DNA of 64,000 nucleotides, from assembly GCA_000711775.1 (NCBI GenBank), contig ARYC01001885.1, positions 1 to 64,000 of the forward strand. The letters run 5' to 3'. The notes below the pieces were generated by a model. It ran no database searches. It saw only the letters and a list, made by a program, of their open reading frames with translations, and was not told the DNA's origin. This document shows, piece after piece, positions 22,474 to 34,060 of the stretch; positions within the stretch are counted from its first letter, which is position 1; every line of letters begins with the position of its first letter. The stretch comes from Oxytricha trifallax (taxonomy: Eukaryota > Ciliophora > Spirotrichea > Sporadotrichida > Oxytrichidae). The position numbers were made by a program, and so were the translations under genes.

Positions 22474-25400
22474 TCAATTAAATTATTATCCATCATAATT
22501 TAGATTTTTACTATTAAAACTTTACAAGTATTCTTTCTAAACTCGTTCTTTTTGCCCTTTCATTTTATATTACTCTCTTTTTATAATTTTGACAAAGGTA
22601 AATAGATATTTGATAAAATTTTGTTTATTTTATTTTATTTAAATATGTAATTATTTTCCCTAAAATTTTTCTTATTATCATTAATTTTAGGTTATATGTT
22701 GTGTGTATTTAATTATTAATGAGTTTATTCTGACTATAGATTTTATTATTTCCCTATTTAAAAATCAGAGTTCTATTTCTCTTATATTTTAGGACTTTCA
22801 TTCTTAAACTATTACTTATTATTTTATATGTAAGAGTAATTTGTTTTTTACTAAAGTTGTAAATTTCTCATTTACTAATCTTAATACTAGCTTATATTTA
22901 TAGTTTTCATAATTCTTGTCTAATCTTCTTCACTTGAGTTTCTACTCATCTGTGATCTTATAGTTGACTCCTCAATCATTTGAGAAGGCTTTTGCTACTT
23001 AAGCAATTTTCTCTTGAAATTATTAGCTTTTTAAGACTTTTTATCTCTACCCTGAGACCCTGAATAAATAGAGGAAGTTTAATCAATAGATCGATTGTTT
23101 CTAGAATCTCCAGCAGTTTCTAAGTGTCGAGATGGGAATATAGCGATTGGTTTTTAGGAAAGAACTGACTGTCTTTTGGGTTAATGAGAGCTTTGGATGA
23201 ATTGCTACTGTGTTTAGTATAGGTTATAAGCAATGTTCTTATTACTCTCTTCACATAGCAGGTTCTTTGAATTTAAATGGTTTGTCGACAGATATAGTAA
23301 ATCTTTCTGGTTTTGTTTAGATTAGGGTATAGATTGCTAAGCTGCTGAGTTATAATTTAAAGTTGAGTACATATTCGTGTAAACATTTAAACTATCTTAC
23401 TTATGATTTAGAGCTAGTTATTAAGCTGTTTAGTTTTCAGGTATGTTCAGATTGTGTGTATTTATTATAGAATCATTAAAATTGCTGGAAGTTTTAAGAA
23501 ATAAAGGGTTTTGGTCCTCATCTTTAGGAGGCATTACTTATATTGACTCTATTGACTACCATTTATTTATTCTCTCTAATTTGTTATTCTTTGCATGTCT
23601 ATGTTGATTTGATTTCATTGATTTTATCAAAGTCTTTTATTCTTACTTTAACCTATACTTCTCCAGCTCACTTTGTTCAATCTTTTCAAGTAAAAGCTTT
23701 GTAACTTCTTCGCTATTCAAGTTTTATTTTGTATTCTGTTGAACTTACTTCATATTCTTATGATTGGTCGATGGCAAAACAAGATTTAAGAGCCTGTATG
23801 TTCCAAGAGCAGAAATATTATTCTTGATTTTCCTCTCTTGTGTGTTTTTTGACTTTCCATCATCTGTGTAGTCATATCTGCTTATATAGAAAGTGCTCTA
23901 AAGTTAAACAATTACACAAATAAAAATTAATCATAGATTTAAGTATAGTGAGAAGGATAATTCTCTGATGAGTTTTACGAGTTGTGTTGCATATTTTAAT
24001 CTTGATATGTTTTGAAAATTTGATTGCCTTTCGCATTTTACAAAGTACTATGATTAGAATTCGATACTTCAATTGGGTTTAAAAGTCCAATGTTTCTTGA
24101 CTAAATTTCTTTTCTTTGATTGTAAAATTTTTACTTGAAAACTTGAAGCTTTTACTTATTTAGAAAACTTTTCAGCTGAGATTTCTTTTTCTCTAAATTT
24201 AATTAATGAGATATCTAACTTTAATCTTTATCAATAAACAGCTATTCTTAATGTGAAGTTAAATTTTATTCTTTTCTTGGAGAGGTTCTTTAAGAGATTT
24301 TATTCTTGCTTTAAACTTTAGACATTTATTGAGATTGTTCGTTATAATCTTAATTTTGAACCTGACTCTATTTCTTTTAGGTGATTATAACTTGCTTATT
24401 TATAAATTTTAATTTGGCATAGTTTTTATTATAAGTTGACCTTCTCTTCAACGTCTTTAATTGCTTATTCCATAGATTCCTCATATTCAGAATCGTTTAT
24501 ACCAAGACCTACTCTCAAATAATCCTTTAAGAAACTAGAAACTTTAGAGCCCCGTCGATGCTAAGTATTGTTTGTTTAACTCACAGATCTGTTCATGAGT
24601 TGTTTATTCAGAAAATTTAACTGATTTTCTCTATTTTAATAATCTTTTACTTCCATCAGTGAATTGTTTTAATACGGCTTTAAACTTTCTCTTTTAAATT
24701 GAGATAATCTACTTCTGAAGAAACTAGATGACTGAATTTTAAATATAAATATAATATTCTCTAAAAAAGGGGTACTGTTAATTTATTTATAATATTGCCT
24801 TAATTTTGCTATTTCCAGGTGCATATTTCTCTTAAAAAGACAAATTATTTCTCTTATTCTCAAGATTAAACATTAACTAATTGGTTGTTTATGAATAATC
24901 CACAAATTATTGATGTCTATTGTCCATAGTGTGAATGAAATCACTTGCACATTACAAATCTGGGTACTTTTGCATACTACTGTTATTTTTACTGATCTTT
25001 TAAGTGAATTACTCTTAATCTATTGGCATCTGTTTTTAAATTTAGGTTTATTGAGTCTAGGTTTAATTTAATTGTCACTGAACTTAATTATTTTGACTTA
25101 CTTTGTGATGAGATGGTTGAATTCGTTTCATTATTTATGAGTTTTAATATAAATAACCGTAGTCTTACTTTTTCAAAGTTGGCAATAATTAATCTAACCC
25201 TTTTTCTAGATCTTTATTATTGTGAAAACTCATATAAATTTAATTGAATTTTACTTTATTAAGCTAAAATATATGGTGAAATTAATAAAACAATTACTTT
25301 ATTAGAATAGTCAAAGTGTTATTATTTTAAAATTATGCTTTTGGTTGTTAAGTATGAAATCCAGAATTTACCCTGCCAAAATGTAATTTCATTTAGATTA

Positions 25401-25560
25401 AACGCTCTCTTGGAGCAATCTACTTAAATTAATTATTTGCTCTTTCTAAAACTGCCTCATGTGGTGTTACATATTTTATTAAGTTATTTAGACCAGTGAA
25501 TGTTTCAGTCTTTTAATTTATATTATCTTTTAAGAAATAATAACTTAATTATTTTGTTAA
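22474..25560 (-). CDS. Second large Q/N/S-rich coiled-coil protein
   Basis: No family is recognised. The minus strand is open and protein-like across most of 3 kb. About 23750 to 22920 is continuous (for example EEVTKLLLEKIEQSELEKYR, SIDQTSSIYSGSQGRDKKSQ, MIEESTIRSQMSRNSSE). Upstream pieces near 24440-24720 (SKVSSFLKDYLRVGLGIND) and 25330-25510 (VTPHEAVLERANNQFKQIAP) read equally well. The pieces are separated by AT-rich gaps that are probably IESs. The likely C-terminal segment ends at TGA 22474. Ser/Arg/Gln-rich tracts suggest a disordered scaffold or cytoskeletal protein. The number of segments and the start codon are unresolved. Confidence 0.55.
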
Positions 25561-25879
25561 GATTGAATATAAGAATAATATTTTATAAACTTTAAGAAAC
25601 TATAACTAAAAATAATTTATGTCTAAAATATCAAAAACATTTAATTCTTAAAATTCATCAACTAACAAAATATCTTTAAAGTTGTTGATTTTAAGAGGTG
25701 GAATTACAATCTATTAATGATCATTAAAGCTTAATGAATTGTCTTCTTAAAAAGAATTCATTAATTTCCTACTTTAAGACATTATTCAGATTATAATAAT
25801 TTCTCTCTCATTTATAATTTTTAGTCTATAATTCTGATGGATCCAATTAAGGGTGCATGATTAATAATAGAGGAAGCTA

Positions 25880-26190
25880 TTAAATATATAAATTAAAAGA
25901 AGGAGACACTAAGATAGATAGAAGCTGATTTATACTTACAATCTCGTTAAAAACAAGATATTAACTCATTGAGCTTAGACTACCAACTTCTTGTTGGAGA
26001 AATTTCACATCATAGAGTTATTTTTGTGAACTTTTAGAAATTAAGAAAGAAACTATTAAATAATTTTTTAGTTACTATAGTCCATTATCTATTGGAATGC
26101 ACATAAATTAATTAAATGATAAAAGCTATTCTTAAATCACATTCTAAAGAGTATATTATTCAATATATGAAACTTGGGGATCAAGAGGGG
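25880..26190 (+). CDS. Isolated coding segment, helical, unknown function
   Basis: An open plus-strand frame reading LRQIEADLYLQSRQKQDINS, ISHHRVIFVNFQKLRKKLLN and IKAILKSHSKEYIIQYMKL. It has the composition of a real ciliate protein and is bounded by TGA upstream. It may be one segment of a gene whose other parts are elsewhere. A weaker plus-strand frame begins at ATG 25619. Confidence 0.4.
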
Positions 26191-26447
26191 TAGTCTTGAT
26201 TCAGGGTTTCTTTAGAGTTAAATGGCTGAGTTTGCGGAGAAGGACCGAGACTCGCATGGACACCATTCAACGGTACTTGTAGAAGCCGATCAAGTTAGCA
26301 TTCTCTCTGAAGCATCTTCTGCAGACCATGAGTTAGTACTTTCTGATAAGACCATGGGTATTGTTGCAAACTCTGCAGGCTCTTGAGTCCTTTCCGTACT
26401 TTCTGGGGTGACTATGTAATTGATTTGGCATCTTTCTAACTTGTATT
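26161..26447 (+). other. Second GC-rich block with a 54-aa ORF (26222-26386)
   Basis: About 250 bp has markedly higher GC than its flanks. From ATG 26222 to TGA 26384 it reads MAEFAEKDRDSHGHHSTVLV and continues with balanced codon use unlike neighbouring genes. The motif TATATTATT, preceded by AGAG(TT), lies on both sides (26152-26160 and 26454-26462), which could be an imperfect target duplication. The function is unknown. Confidence 0.4.
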
Positions 26448-26462
26448 AGAGTTTATATTATT

Positions 26463-26894
26463 GTAACAATCATATGCAATGTCGAATTATAAGTGATTAT
26501 TTTTAATTCTGATACTTAATAAAAACAATTATTTTCCTATATTTTTTATTTTACAACAAATTATTTCCACATATTAAAGTCCCAATAAATTAAGAAGTGA
26601 TTTATAATCAATAAAAAAATATATTTATTATTTCGATTTTATAACTTATAATATACTTTAATATAATTTCCTCTATAAAGTGTATTCTATCAATAATTAA
26701 TAATTAATTCAGACAATCTATTCAAACTATAACCCTTTCATTTAAGTTAGCGATCATTCTTAATAATATATTGTTAAATTTCATTATTAAAATTATCATT
26801 TATTAGGTGTATAATATTCACCCTTTTATTTATATACTATATAATTTTAATTACTAATCCTTTTAATTTGTAATATTAGCGGCTATTAATTTTA
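26463..26894. other. AT-rich upstream region of the carrier gene
   Basis: No coding is recognised. Confidence 0.6.
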
Positions 26895-28250
26895 ATGGAA
26901 GATAAAGTATAAATTGCTCCTTAATCAGAGGGCAAAAACAGCGTGTAGACCATCACCTAATAACCTCAATCAATGAATGATAACTTTAGAAATCGACTAG
27001 GGAAGAGCTCAATGTCTCTATACCTTGGAAGTTCAATAGCAGGCATCATAAGGACATTAATAGGTATGTAAAATTAATAAATCGAAAGATTTTGCAATGT
27101 TTATCTTAAAATAAGTATATAGGATTCCCTATTGAACATCCACTAGATTCTATCAAAACATAGTGGCAAGCCAAACCTTATCATAAAAATGAAGCAGCTG
27201 TAAGTTAGTAAGTTTTATGTAATTATATTCATTAAAAAAAAGGATGTTAGATTAATCACTTTTTATGGTTAATCATAACTTATTAAATAAAAAAGTTTAT
27301 TTACATTTTTCCCCCTATTATTATTGCTCTTTAAAATCTAATTAATTTTTTAATTTAGGAAATTTTAAATTTATTTTTAAAATATCTATAATAAAATACT
27401 TAAGAGAGAAATTGCTATTTATTTTTTTAAAAAAAAAACAAGAAAAAAATCTTTAAGTATTATACTGCAAGTTAATAGATTTTCTTTATAAATTATTATA
27501 GATCATTAAAGACATTTACCAAACAAAGGGCTTCAAAGGTTTCTATGCAGGAGCACTTCCAAATATAGTAAGATGCTTGCTCAAGAATGCCACTCGTTAC
27601 CCATTGATGGTTGGACTCCCTAACTTCTACAAAAACCAGTTGCCTGACTCATTCAAAGAGCATAAAGCTTTCCTTAAACTATTAACTGGTTGCTCCATTG
27701 CTCTGGTTGAGGCCACAATGGCTTGCCCAATAGAGAGGTTGAAAGTTTATTTTATGACTACTAATGAGAATATTTCATACAAGCAGTTCTTCTAAAACAA
27801 TCAGCATCATTTAATGAAAGAATTGTTCAGGGGTTTCGGCCCTCTGTTTGCAAGACAGAGTATGGCATGGACAGTGTTCCTACAGTCGGATCTACTAGTG
27901 AGGACCACAATTAGAAAAGTTATGAAGTATGATGAAAAAGAATAAATACCCTCTAAATTCCTAGTTCCTGCATCAATCATAAAAATACTCATATTATTAT
28001 TTTCATTGTTGCCCTCTTGAATACAACCTTAGTTATGCCTTTTGATTGTGTTAAGACTCATATGGAAAAGAGAGACCCCACAAATACATACATTAATACT
28101 TTCAAGAATATCTATCGCTAAGGTGGCATGCTAAGTTTTTTCACTGGGTACAGAATAAGATTTTTCATGTACTTTATAAATTCTCTATTCGTGGTTAATT
28201 TGCTGGAAAAGTTAGAGAGTATTGCTCATTTCTTAAGAAGTTAGAATTGA
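26895..28250 (+). CDS. Mitochondrial carrier family (SLC25-type) protein
   Basis: A small-molecule transporter of the mitochondrial inner membrane, built of three repeats of two helices. All three carrier signatures are visible: FPIEHPLDSIKTQWQ, CPIERLKVYF and MPFDCVKTHM. GFKGFYAG-type linkers follow, as expected. The product is about 320 residues, typical of the family. A 59-bp intron lies at 27064-27122. A 302-bp gap (27200-27501) begins GTAAG and ends AG but is long enough to include an IES. A 26-bp IES (27977-28002) has pointer TCAT. ATG is at 26895 and TGA at 28248. The substrate cannot be told from the sequence; the second signature (PIERLK) is non-standard. Confidence 0.9.
27977..28002 (+). 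other. 26-bp IES in carrier gene, pointer TCAT
   Basis: TCAT occurs at 27977-27980 and 28003-28006. Without removal the frame meets TGA at 28018. Removal joins P-A-S-I-I-V-A-L-L-N in frame. Confidence 0.85.
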
Positions 28251-28516
28251 TAGGTCGATTCTCTTGTAATATCATAATGTAAATTATCAATACATTCATA
28301 TAACCTTAATTTGTGAATTAGCTTACTTTATGTAATTCAATTTATCTGTAAACATAGTCTTTTTATCATTTACTCTTTTACTTATAAGCTAGAATTATTT
28401 AATATTCTTGGAATTTCTCTGAAGTATAGTAAGTTATTCAAATTAAATTCTTATTTCATTTTATTATTTGAAATTAATAACGTAGATTATATTTATATTA
28501 CTCGAAATATTTAAAC

Positions 28517-30298
28517 ATGGAAGCTTTGATATAATGCGACGACTGCCACGAAGAGTTTAACAAGACCACTAAACAGCCTAAAATCCTGCCAAAGTGCGGC
28601 CATACTCTCTGCCTATCCTGCATTAAATAATTAAAGAATGGTACTTGCTCCCAATGTGGGGTTAGACAGAATATTGAGAGTGTGGATCAACTACTTTTAA
28701 ATGAGAAGCTGTTGAATATTCTAGACTTAGTCTACAACAATAATTCATAACATAATAGCAATGGTTCTCGTGGTGGAGCTTAACCTATGTTGAATAAGAA
28801 TGTTTAGGGTTCTGAGTACTATGAAAATGAGTATACAGCTAGTAATTTAAATAGTTATAATTTACAACACTATAATTCTCTTATTTTAAAGTAATGAAGA
28901 TGAGTTGAACAACAGAGCGAGCGGAACTATAACAAACTAGGTGACAGGGAAGGTCTTTTGCTTCAAACATTAAGACAAAGAAATCGAGTATTTTTGTAAA
29001 ATTTGTCACTCAATCGTTTGTCCTAAATGCATGTTTGCAGAGCATAATGGCCACGAACTTGCTTAGTTAGAGGATGTAACAAACATCATAAAGTAAAACA
29101 TCTATGACTTGCATAAATTGTTGCTTAACACTAAGAGAATCAACGAAGATAACAGAAATTACATTCAACATATTAAAGAAGAGGTACTTTATTTATTCAA
29201 ATATCTTTTAATTTATGAATAACATCTTAGAATATATTATTTTATAAACATTTTGTAACTTAGATTGAAGGAGCAGCAATTAAGAAACATAGACAAAGGT
29301 TTCGGAGATCTGATTAAGAAACTAGAAGAAAAAAGAGAAGAGCTAAAGACAGAATTTTCAAACAAATACTTAACTGAAGAGAACAAGGTTTTGTCCAAAA
29401 TTTAAACTTTAGATCAGAACTTTGAAGAAATTTAAAACATAGAAATCATTTATGACGAACTTATGAAATTTATTGAGAAAAATAATGACGCAAAAATTCT
29501 TACTAAAATCTTTTAATTAAAACATATCGTTTTTGTTACATGAAATCCTTTAATTTTAAAATCAACGATATAAGCAGTTTCATTAGCAAGAGTATAGAAG
29601 ACTTAGAGATAATAGCAAAAAAGAAGGGATTTGACAAGACAGAATCACTAATAGATCCCTCTTTGAAACCACTTACATTAAACGTCCAAAAAGCCTATGA
29701 ACTTATAAGCAAATTCAACATGGTCCCAACAAACAAGAAACCTTCACAAAATTAATTGGATGGTCCCATGGGAAATTAATAGCAACTACCACCACTTTAA
29801 AACATGCCATAGTAAAATTAAATGATTGTTGGTACTTAATAGCAAATGAGAAACTTCTCAAGTACCAATAGTAACTAAACTTAGAAATTAATATCAATTT
29901 AAATTGTACTTGTTATAGAACTCAAATCGATTTATATTTTTATATTGAGTTTATGGAGAGAATCTGAACTATTAAAATTACGCAAGTGCCCCTGGGTCGG
30001 GATTACCACAAAATAGGAAACCAATGTCTTAGCAATAATATATGGAAGATCATTAACAGCAGCAACAGATAATAGACCCCACTTCTTAATAAAATTTACA
30101 GTAGCATCTCACTTAAATTAGGACTAATTTCAATCCAAACAATGGAATGGCTCCTATTACTCAAGTTATGGGATATTTAAATATATTCTAATTATTTATA
30201 AAAATGAATTTGTATTATTAAATATAATGGGAAGCAGAGGAGCAAGTGCAGGAGGTATAGGAATGTATCAACAATAATAGCAATAAGAGTTTTAGTGA
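28517..30298 (+). CDS. RING/B-box (TRIM-like) protein, five IESs
   Basis: The N-terminal RING is CDDCHEEF...CGHTLCLSC...CSQCG. A B-box is inside FCFKHQDKEIEYFCKICHS...CPKC...H. A coiled coil follows (LIKKLEEKREELKTEF), then a long Gln/Asn/Pro/Met-rich tail ending QQQQQQEFQ and TGA at 30296. The layout is that of TRIM-type ubiquitin ligases, but the Q-rich tail replaces any known C-terminal domain. The frame is restored by removing IESs at 28841, 29186, 29505, 29873 and 30168, each with a 4-6 bp pointer. ATG 28517 directly precedes the RING. It is unrelated in detail to the TRIM37-like gene at 8430-9852. Confidence 0.8.
28841..28889 (+). other. IES in TRIM-like gene, pointer AGTAAT
   Basis: AGTAAT occurs at 28841-28846 and 28890-28895. 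The insert reads into TGA. Removal joins T-A-S-N-E-D-E-L-N. Confidence 0.85.
29186..29257 (+). other. IES in TRIM-like gene, pointer ACTT
   Basis: ACTT occurs at 29186-29189 and 29258-29261. Joining gives E-E-V-L-R-L-K-E-Q-Q in the coiled coil. A GT-AG intron reading here would break the frame. Confidence 0.75.
29505..29557 (+). other. IES in TRIM-like gene, pointer AAAATC
   Basis: AAAATC occurs at 29505-29510 and 29558-29563. Joining gives I-L-T-K-I-N-D-I-S-S in frame. Confidence 0.85.
29873..29966 (+). other. IES in TRIM-like gene, pointer AACTA
   Basis: AACTA occurs at 29873-29877 and 29967-29971. Joining gives T-N-S-N-Y-Q-N-Y-A-S-A-P in frame. Confidence 0.78.
30168..30226 (+). other. 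IES in TRIM-like gene, pointer ATGGGA
   Basis: ATGGGA occurs at 30168-30173 and 30227-30232. Joining gives T-Q-V-M-G-S-R-G-A-S in frame. Confidence 0.85.
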
Positions 30299-30570
30299 AG
30301 ATTACTAAAAAAACACTTCACTATGTTTCAAGATAATTGTTAATAATCAATATAATATTAGATTTAGTTATTCATTACATTGAAAATTATTGAATTCCAA
30401 GATAAAATATACATAATTTTGTAAAAACAATTCCAAATAGTTTAAAATATTTGCATCCTATTAAATTAGTAATTATTAATTTAAACCAACTTGCTTTACT
30501 TTAATGATTTGCAAGCAGATAATTATAATAAGAGAATTATAATAAAAACTCCATCTATTTATATAAAATC

Positions 30571-32150
30571 ATGGCTTTGGAGAATTAAGATCAAAATAAG
30601 AAATCAACGAAATTAGAAAGTTAAAAAGATAACAAGAAAAGTAATGGGCCACCTAGTTAAACTACGGATTTAAAGATTTATATATTATATAATAAATATT
30701 ATAAACTTTTAGATTATTATGTTTAAATTTTTCATAATGTCTGAGTAATATTTAAATATATTTTATAATTTAAAGCCAGTGGATAACGCAGCTTAAGCGG
30801 AAGAAGACGATGAGGATGCTATGAATCGATTTCAAAAGTGTTGTTGTTGCTTTAGGTATTAAAAGGCAGCTATGCTTATTGGTTTTTCTGATGTAATTGG
30901 ACTGGTTGGTTTTATTGGCTTCGTCATCTTCCTAAAAATGCTCTCTGATGAAACATTAATATTATAAAATAGAATCAATAATTCTAAATTTCTTAATTAA
31001 TTCACAAATGACCGTGGATTGTCTTCTGACTTCACTGCTTTACTGATAGTAATCCCAATTTTAGCAATAATTCTAGTAAGTTTCCCACGATCAATTGCCT
31101 TTCTAATGATGTGTCAAGCCAAAAACAATCTTAAGCGCAGGAAGTCTCAATATATGACGAGGGCAGTCACCACTATATTGCTGTTTGCCTTGTCACTTGC
31201 GATACTGGTGTTACTTATATTGTCTTATAAGGGGACTGAGGTGTTTACCACTACTTAAAATGACAAGGATTTTCTTGCTAAACTTAAATGAGAATATATA
31301 ATAAGCATAATAAAATATTACATCATATAAATAATATTTCAATAAATAATAAAAATTGAAAGATCATTCAATTAATAAACTAGATAATAGATTATCAATA
31401 TAAATGTGATTTAGTTTTAGCAATGAGATGAAATGGACTATCATATTTTATATTATTTATATATTTATGAATATTTACAATAATAAATATATTTATTTTA
31501 AAATATTGTTGGCGATAATGGTAGTAATTTCAACTTTATTCGATTTATATTTCTCACTGGCAGTCCGGACTTTCTATCTAAATTTAGCAAATGGCAATGA
31601 ACTTTCCCCTGAGGAAGAAATGGAATTCGAGAGACAAGAGAAGATAAAAAAGCAGAGGGAGAGATTGGTGAGGCAGAAAGAAGAATTGGAGAAGAAAAAG
31701 CAGTTGGCACTTGATGCCTAAAGAAGGGCTTTAATCATAAATGAAATATATAAAATATGCTTTGTAGTATAAACTAGGCAATGCTGTCAAAGAGGCATAA
31801 AATGAACAAAAGTAAGCTTAAAGTTATATGTTAATATAATCATAATAATATTGATTAAAATTAATTGTACTTAATGGAATTAAATTGATTTATTAATAGA
31901 AATAGGGAAAATTTTAGATCTAAGCAATTAAAAATGAATTAAAGTTCTTTCATTTTTATGCAATTAAATTTAAAGTTAGAAGACTTCAATATCAAATCCC
32001 AGTAAGAACTCATAAAACACTCTAAATACAGCAAATGAGGATACGCCAATCTAGAAATAGAAGAAAATCAATCACAATAATATGAGTACAAATGTGGATA
32101 GAGATTTAGTTATTATAATTATTATAATTATGATGACAGCTTCACAAATT
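30571..32150 (+). CDS. Multi-pass membrane protein with cytoplasmic coiled coil
   Basis: The family is not recognised. A charged N-terminus (MALENQDQNKKSTKLESQKD) leads to a CCCC motif (FQKCCCCFRY). Four hydrophobic segments follow: GFSDVIGLVGFIGFVIFL, LLIVIPILAIILVSF, TILLFALSLAILVLLILS and, after an IES, ILLAIMVVISTLFDLYFSLA. A basic/acidic coiled coil comes next (ERQEKIKKQRERLVRQKEEL). IESs at 30668, 31284, 31728 and 31818 have pointers of 8, 5, 5 and 9 bp, each restoring the frame. The C-terminus is uncertain: two frames are plausible after 31978, one ending at TGA 32036 and one running to about 32155. The topology suggests a small tetraspan protein with a cytosolic helix. Confidence 0.7.
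30668..30767 (+). other. IES in membrane-protein gene, pointer ATTTAAAG
   Basis: ATTTAAAG occurs at 30668-30675 and 30768-30775. Joining gives T-T-D-L-K-P-V-D-N in frame. Confidence 0.85.
31284..31497 (+). other. 214-bp IES in membrane-protein gene, pointer TTAAA
   Basis: TTAAA occurs at 31284-31288 and 31498-31502. It removes an in-frame TGA. Joining gives L-A-K-L-K-I-L-L-A-I-M. Confidence 0.78.
31728..31758 (+). other. IES in membrane-protein gene, pointer GCTTT
   Basis: GCTTT occurs at 31728-31732 and 31759-31763. Joining gives Q-R-R-A-L-Q-Y-K-L-G in frame. Confidence 0.75.
31818..31969 (+). other. IES in membrane-protein gene, pointer TTAAAGTTA
   Basis: The 9-bp repeat occurs at 31818-31826 and 31970-31978, flanking AT-rich DNA. 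Confidence 0.75.
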
Positions 32151-32345
32151 TGAATTAAGTTAATGGACAGCGAAATAACAATAAAAGCAAAGAGCATCCC
32201 GAGAAGGAATAATACTTGCAGAAACCAAAGAAACTCAAGAAAATCACTGCAAATAATAACAATATTGGGAACAAGGCCAAGCCAGTCAATAATGTCAAGA
32301 ATCATAAGCCAGCTACCAATAACTTTGTCAATCCTAGTTATTTGT
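32112..32345 (+). CDS. Basic Asn/Lys-rich coding segment, copy 1 of a duplicated block
   Basis: It reads YNYDDSFTNLNQVNGQRNNN, then KSKEHPEKEQYLQKPKKLKK and NNVKNHKPATNNFVN. It contains copy 1 (32175-32333) of a 159-bp block repeated at 35020-35178 with only four substitutions. It is probably a segment of a small basic protein gene. Its relation to the membrane-protein gene just upstream is unclear because the frames differ. Confidence 0.5.
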
Positions 32346-32603
32346 TCATTTTTTATAAAACAATGCTTCAATCTCTTTATATTATTGTAATATCAAAATT
32401 TAACTAAATTTTTATCAATAATTCTTATAAATTAATAAGTTATAGTTGGTAATTATTCTTAAAAAAAGCTTGTTTAATTTTTTGACAATTCCAATTATTC
32501 ACTAATATATCGACTTTATTTATTTTTACAACAAAAGATAAAAACTTTTAATTTCTAAAATATTTGAAACTTTTAATCAATCAAAGACTTATTTTTAAAT
32601 CAT

Positions 32604-34060
32604 AATGTATTTAACATTATTAAAGCAGCAAGAAGAGATACATAGTAATTCTGTACAGACTAACTAGGATGAAAAATATAAATATGAATTGGAAATATAA
32701 CGACTAAATAGTATGTTGGACTAAAAAAACAAAGAAATCAATGAACTTAGACAAGAAAATTAAAAATATCTACAAATTATATAAATTCCAACAGTTACAA
32801 ATCATAATAGTTAGACACATAAGAATGAAATTGACATAATAACTGAATTCATGAACAATGTAGTAAATGAAATAAAAAGAGGAAAACTTTCTAATACAGG
32901 TATTGTTAAAGAAGAAAATAATGTGATTTTTACTATTTTAAATACTATTTATATAAAATATATATAAATTCATAATTTTTTTGATTGGTCCAAGCAATAG
33001 TAGATATTTTCATGGAGAAACAGGGCCCAACAATAATTATGAAGAAATGAAAATACCTAAAACTAGAGTGGATTAAATACTTTTATCTTTATTTAATTTG
33101 TGCTTTAAAAAATTTACGATAAATTCAGTAATATTTTTCTCCCCTTATAAAACGCCTAGCGTTTTTTAACAGCAAATTAAGCCTTTTAAATCTTCTTTCA
33201 ATATAAATGACAGGAATATGTTAAATTAATTTAGTAATTTCAATCTTAACTCCTCATAACAAATTAACAATACCATGAATTCATAACTTACAGGCTCAAC
33301 TCAGATATATATAAATAATTTATTTTAGATTGGACTTTGGAATAAGCCTAACAGCCAATAAATTAATCAATAATTCTCAAATGGAATGTAGCCATTTTAA
33401 TTTAATTAGTAATCAACGAACAATTAATACAGTTAACAATTTTAATTCAAATAGTCGACAGGAAATAGGCATGGGCCTTCATAAAATAATCCTTTTGCCC
33501 ACATTTAATGTTAAACTTCATAACAACCCAATTCCTTTATGAGTTAATATATTATTTTTATTATTATTGCAATATATTAGAGTACGTGGACTGGGTAGCA
33601 GTCATCCCAATAATTGTTTATTGTATTTTTAAATCAAATAAAGCTATAATACATAAAAGTTATATAAAAATTAAGAAGTCATATACTTATTAATTTAAAT
33701 ATATTTAAAAAAAGTCTAATACACCATTTAACTAAAGCAGCTCTCAATATTAAAATCAAAGAAATTTGAACACTGAATAAAATAGCCACATTACTATATA
33801 GGGGATCACATAGAGTGCAGAGAAGAGAAAATATCATTAAAAAAATAATTACTCAGACCAAAACTAGCAATTATTTAACTTATGAATACATAGAAAAACT
33901 ATTAAGAATCATGTATTTAATTTATTTAACTTTACTACACAAAAATTTTCTATAATACTAGAACAGTCAAATTCTACTATTTTGAATCAAAATATTAATA
34001 GTTTTAACGATTATATTACAATAATTAAGAAAAATTATATATCTAACAGCTATAAATGAA
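32604..34060 (+). CDS. Coiled-coil, Q/N-rich protein in several segments
   Basis: The family is not recognised. The first segment (ATG 32604) is a coiled coil (LEIQRLNSMLDQKNKEINEL, then IITEFMNNVVNEIKRGKL). Downstream segments are Gln/Asn/Ser-rich (SPYKTPSVFQQQIKPFKSSF; NKPNSQQINQQFSNGMQPFQ; NTPFNQSSSQYQNQRNLN). Three IESs with frame-restoring pointers lie at 33303-33326 (AGAT), 33541-33579 (GAGT) and 33871-33921 (TTATTTAACTT). The junction between the coiled-coil and Q-rich parts (about 32940-33000) and the stop are unresolved; one reading ends near TGA 34057. Confidence 0.55.
33303..33326 (+). other. 24-bp IES, pointer AGAT
   Basis: AGAT occurs at 33303-33306 and 33327-33330. Joining gives S-T-Q-I-G-L-W-N-K-P in frame. 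Confidence 0.7.
33541..33579 (+). other. 39-bp IES, pointer GAGT
   Basis: GAGT occurs at 33541-33544 and 33580-33583. Joining gives S-F-M-S-T-W-T-G-Q-Q in frame. Confidence 0.65.
33871..33921 (+). other. IES with an 11-bp pointer
   Basis: TTATTTAACTT occurs at 33871-33881 and 33922-33932. The insert runs into TGA in frame, and joining gives Q-L-F-N-F-T-T-Q-K. Confidence 0.7.

Noticed and set aside
25023-25247. A 74-residue plus-strand protein
   Set aside because: It is the opposite strand of minus-strand coding sequence of the second coiled-coil gene.
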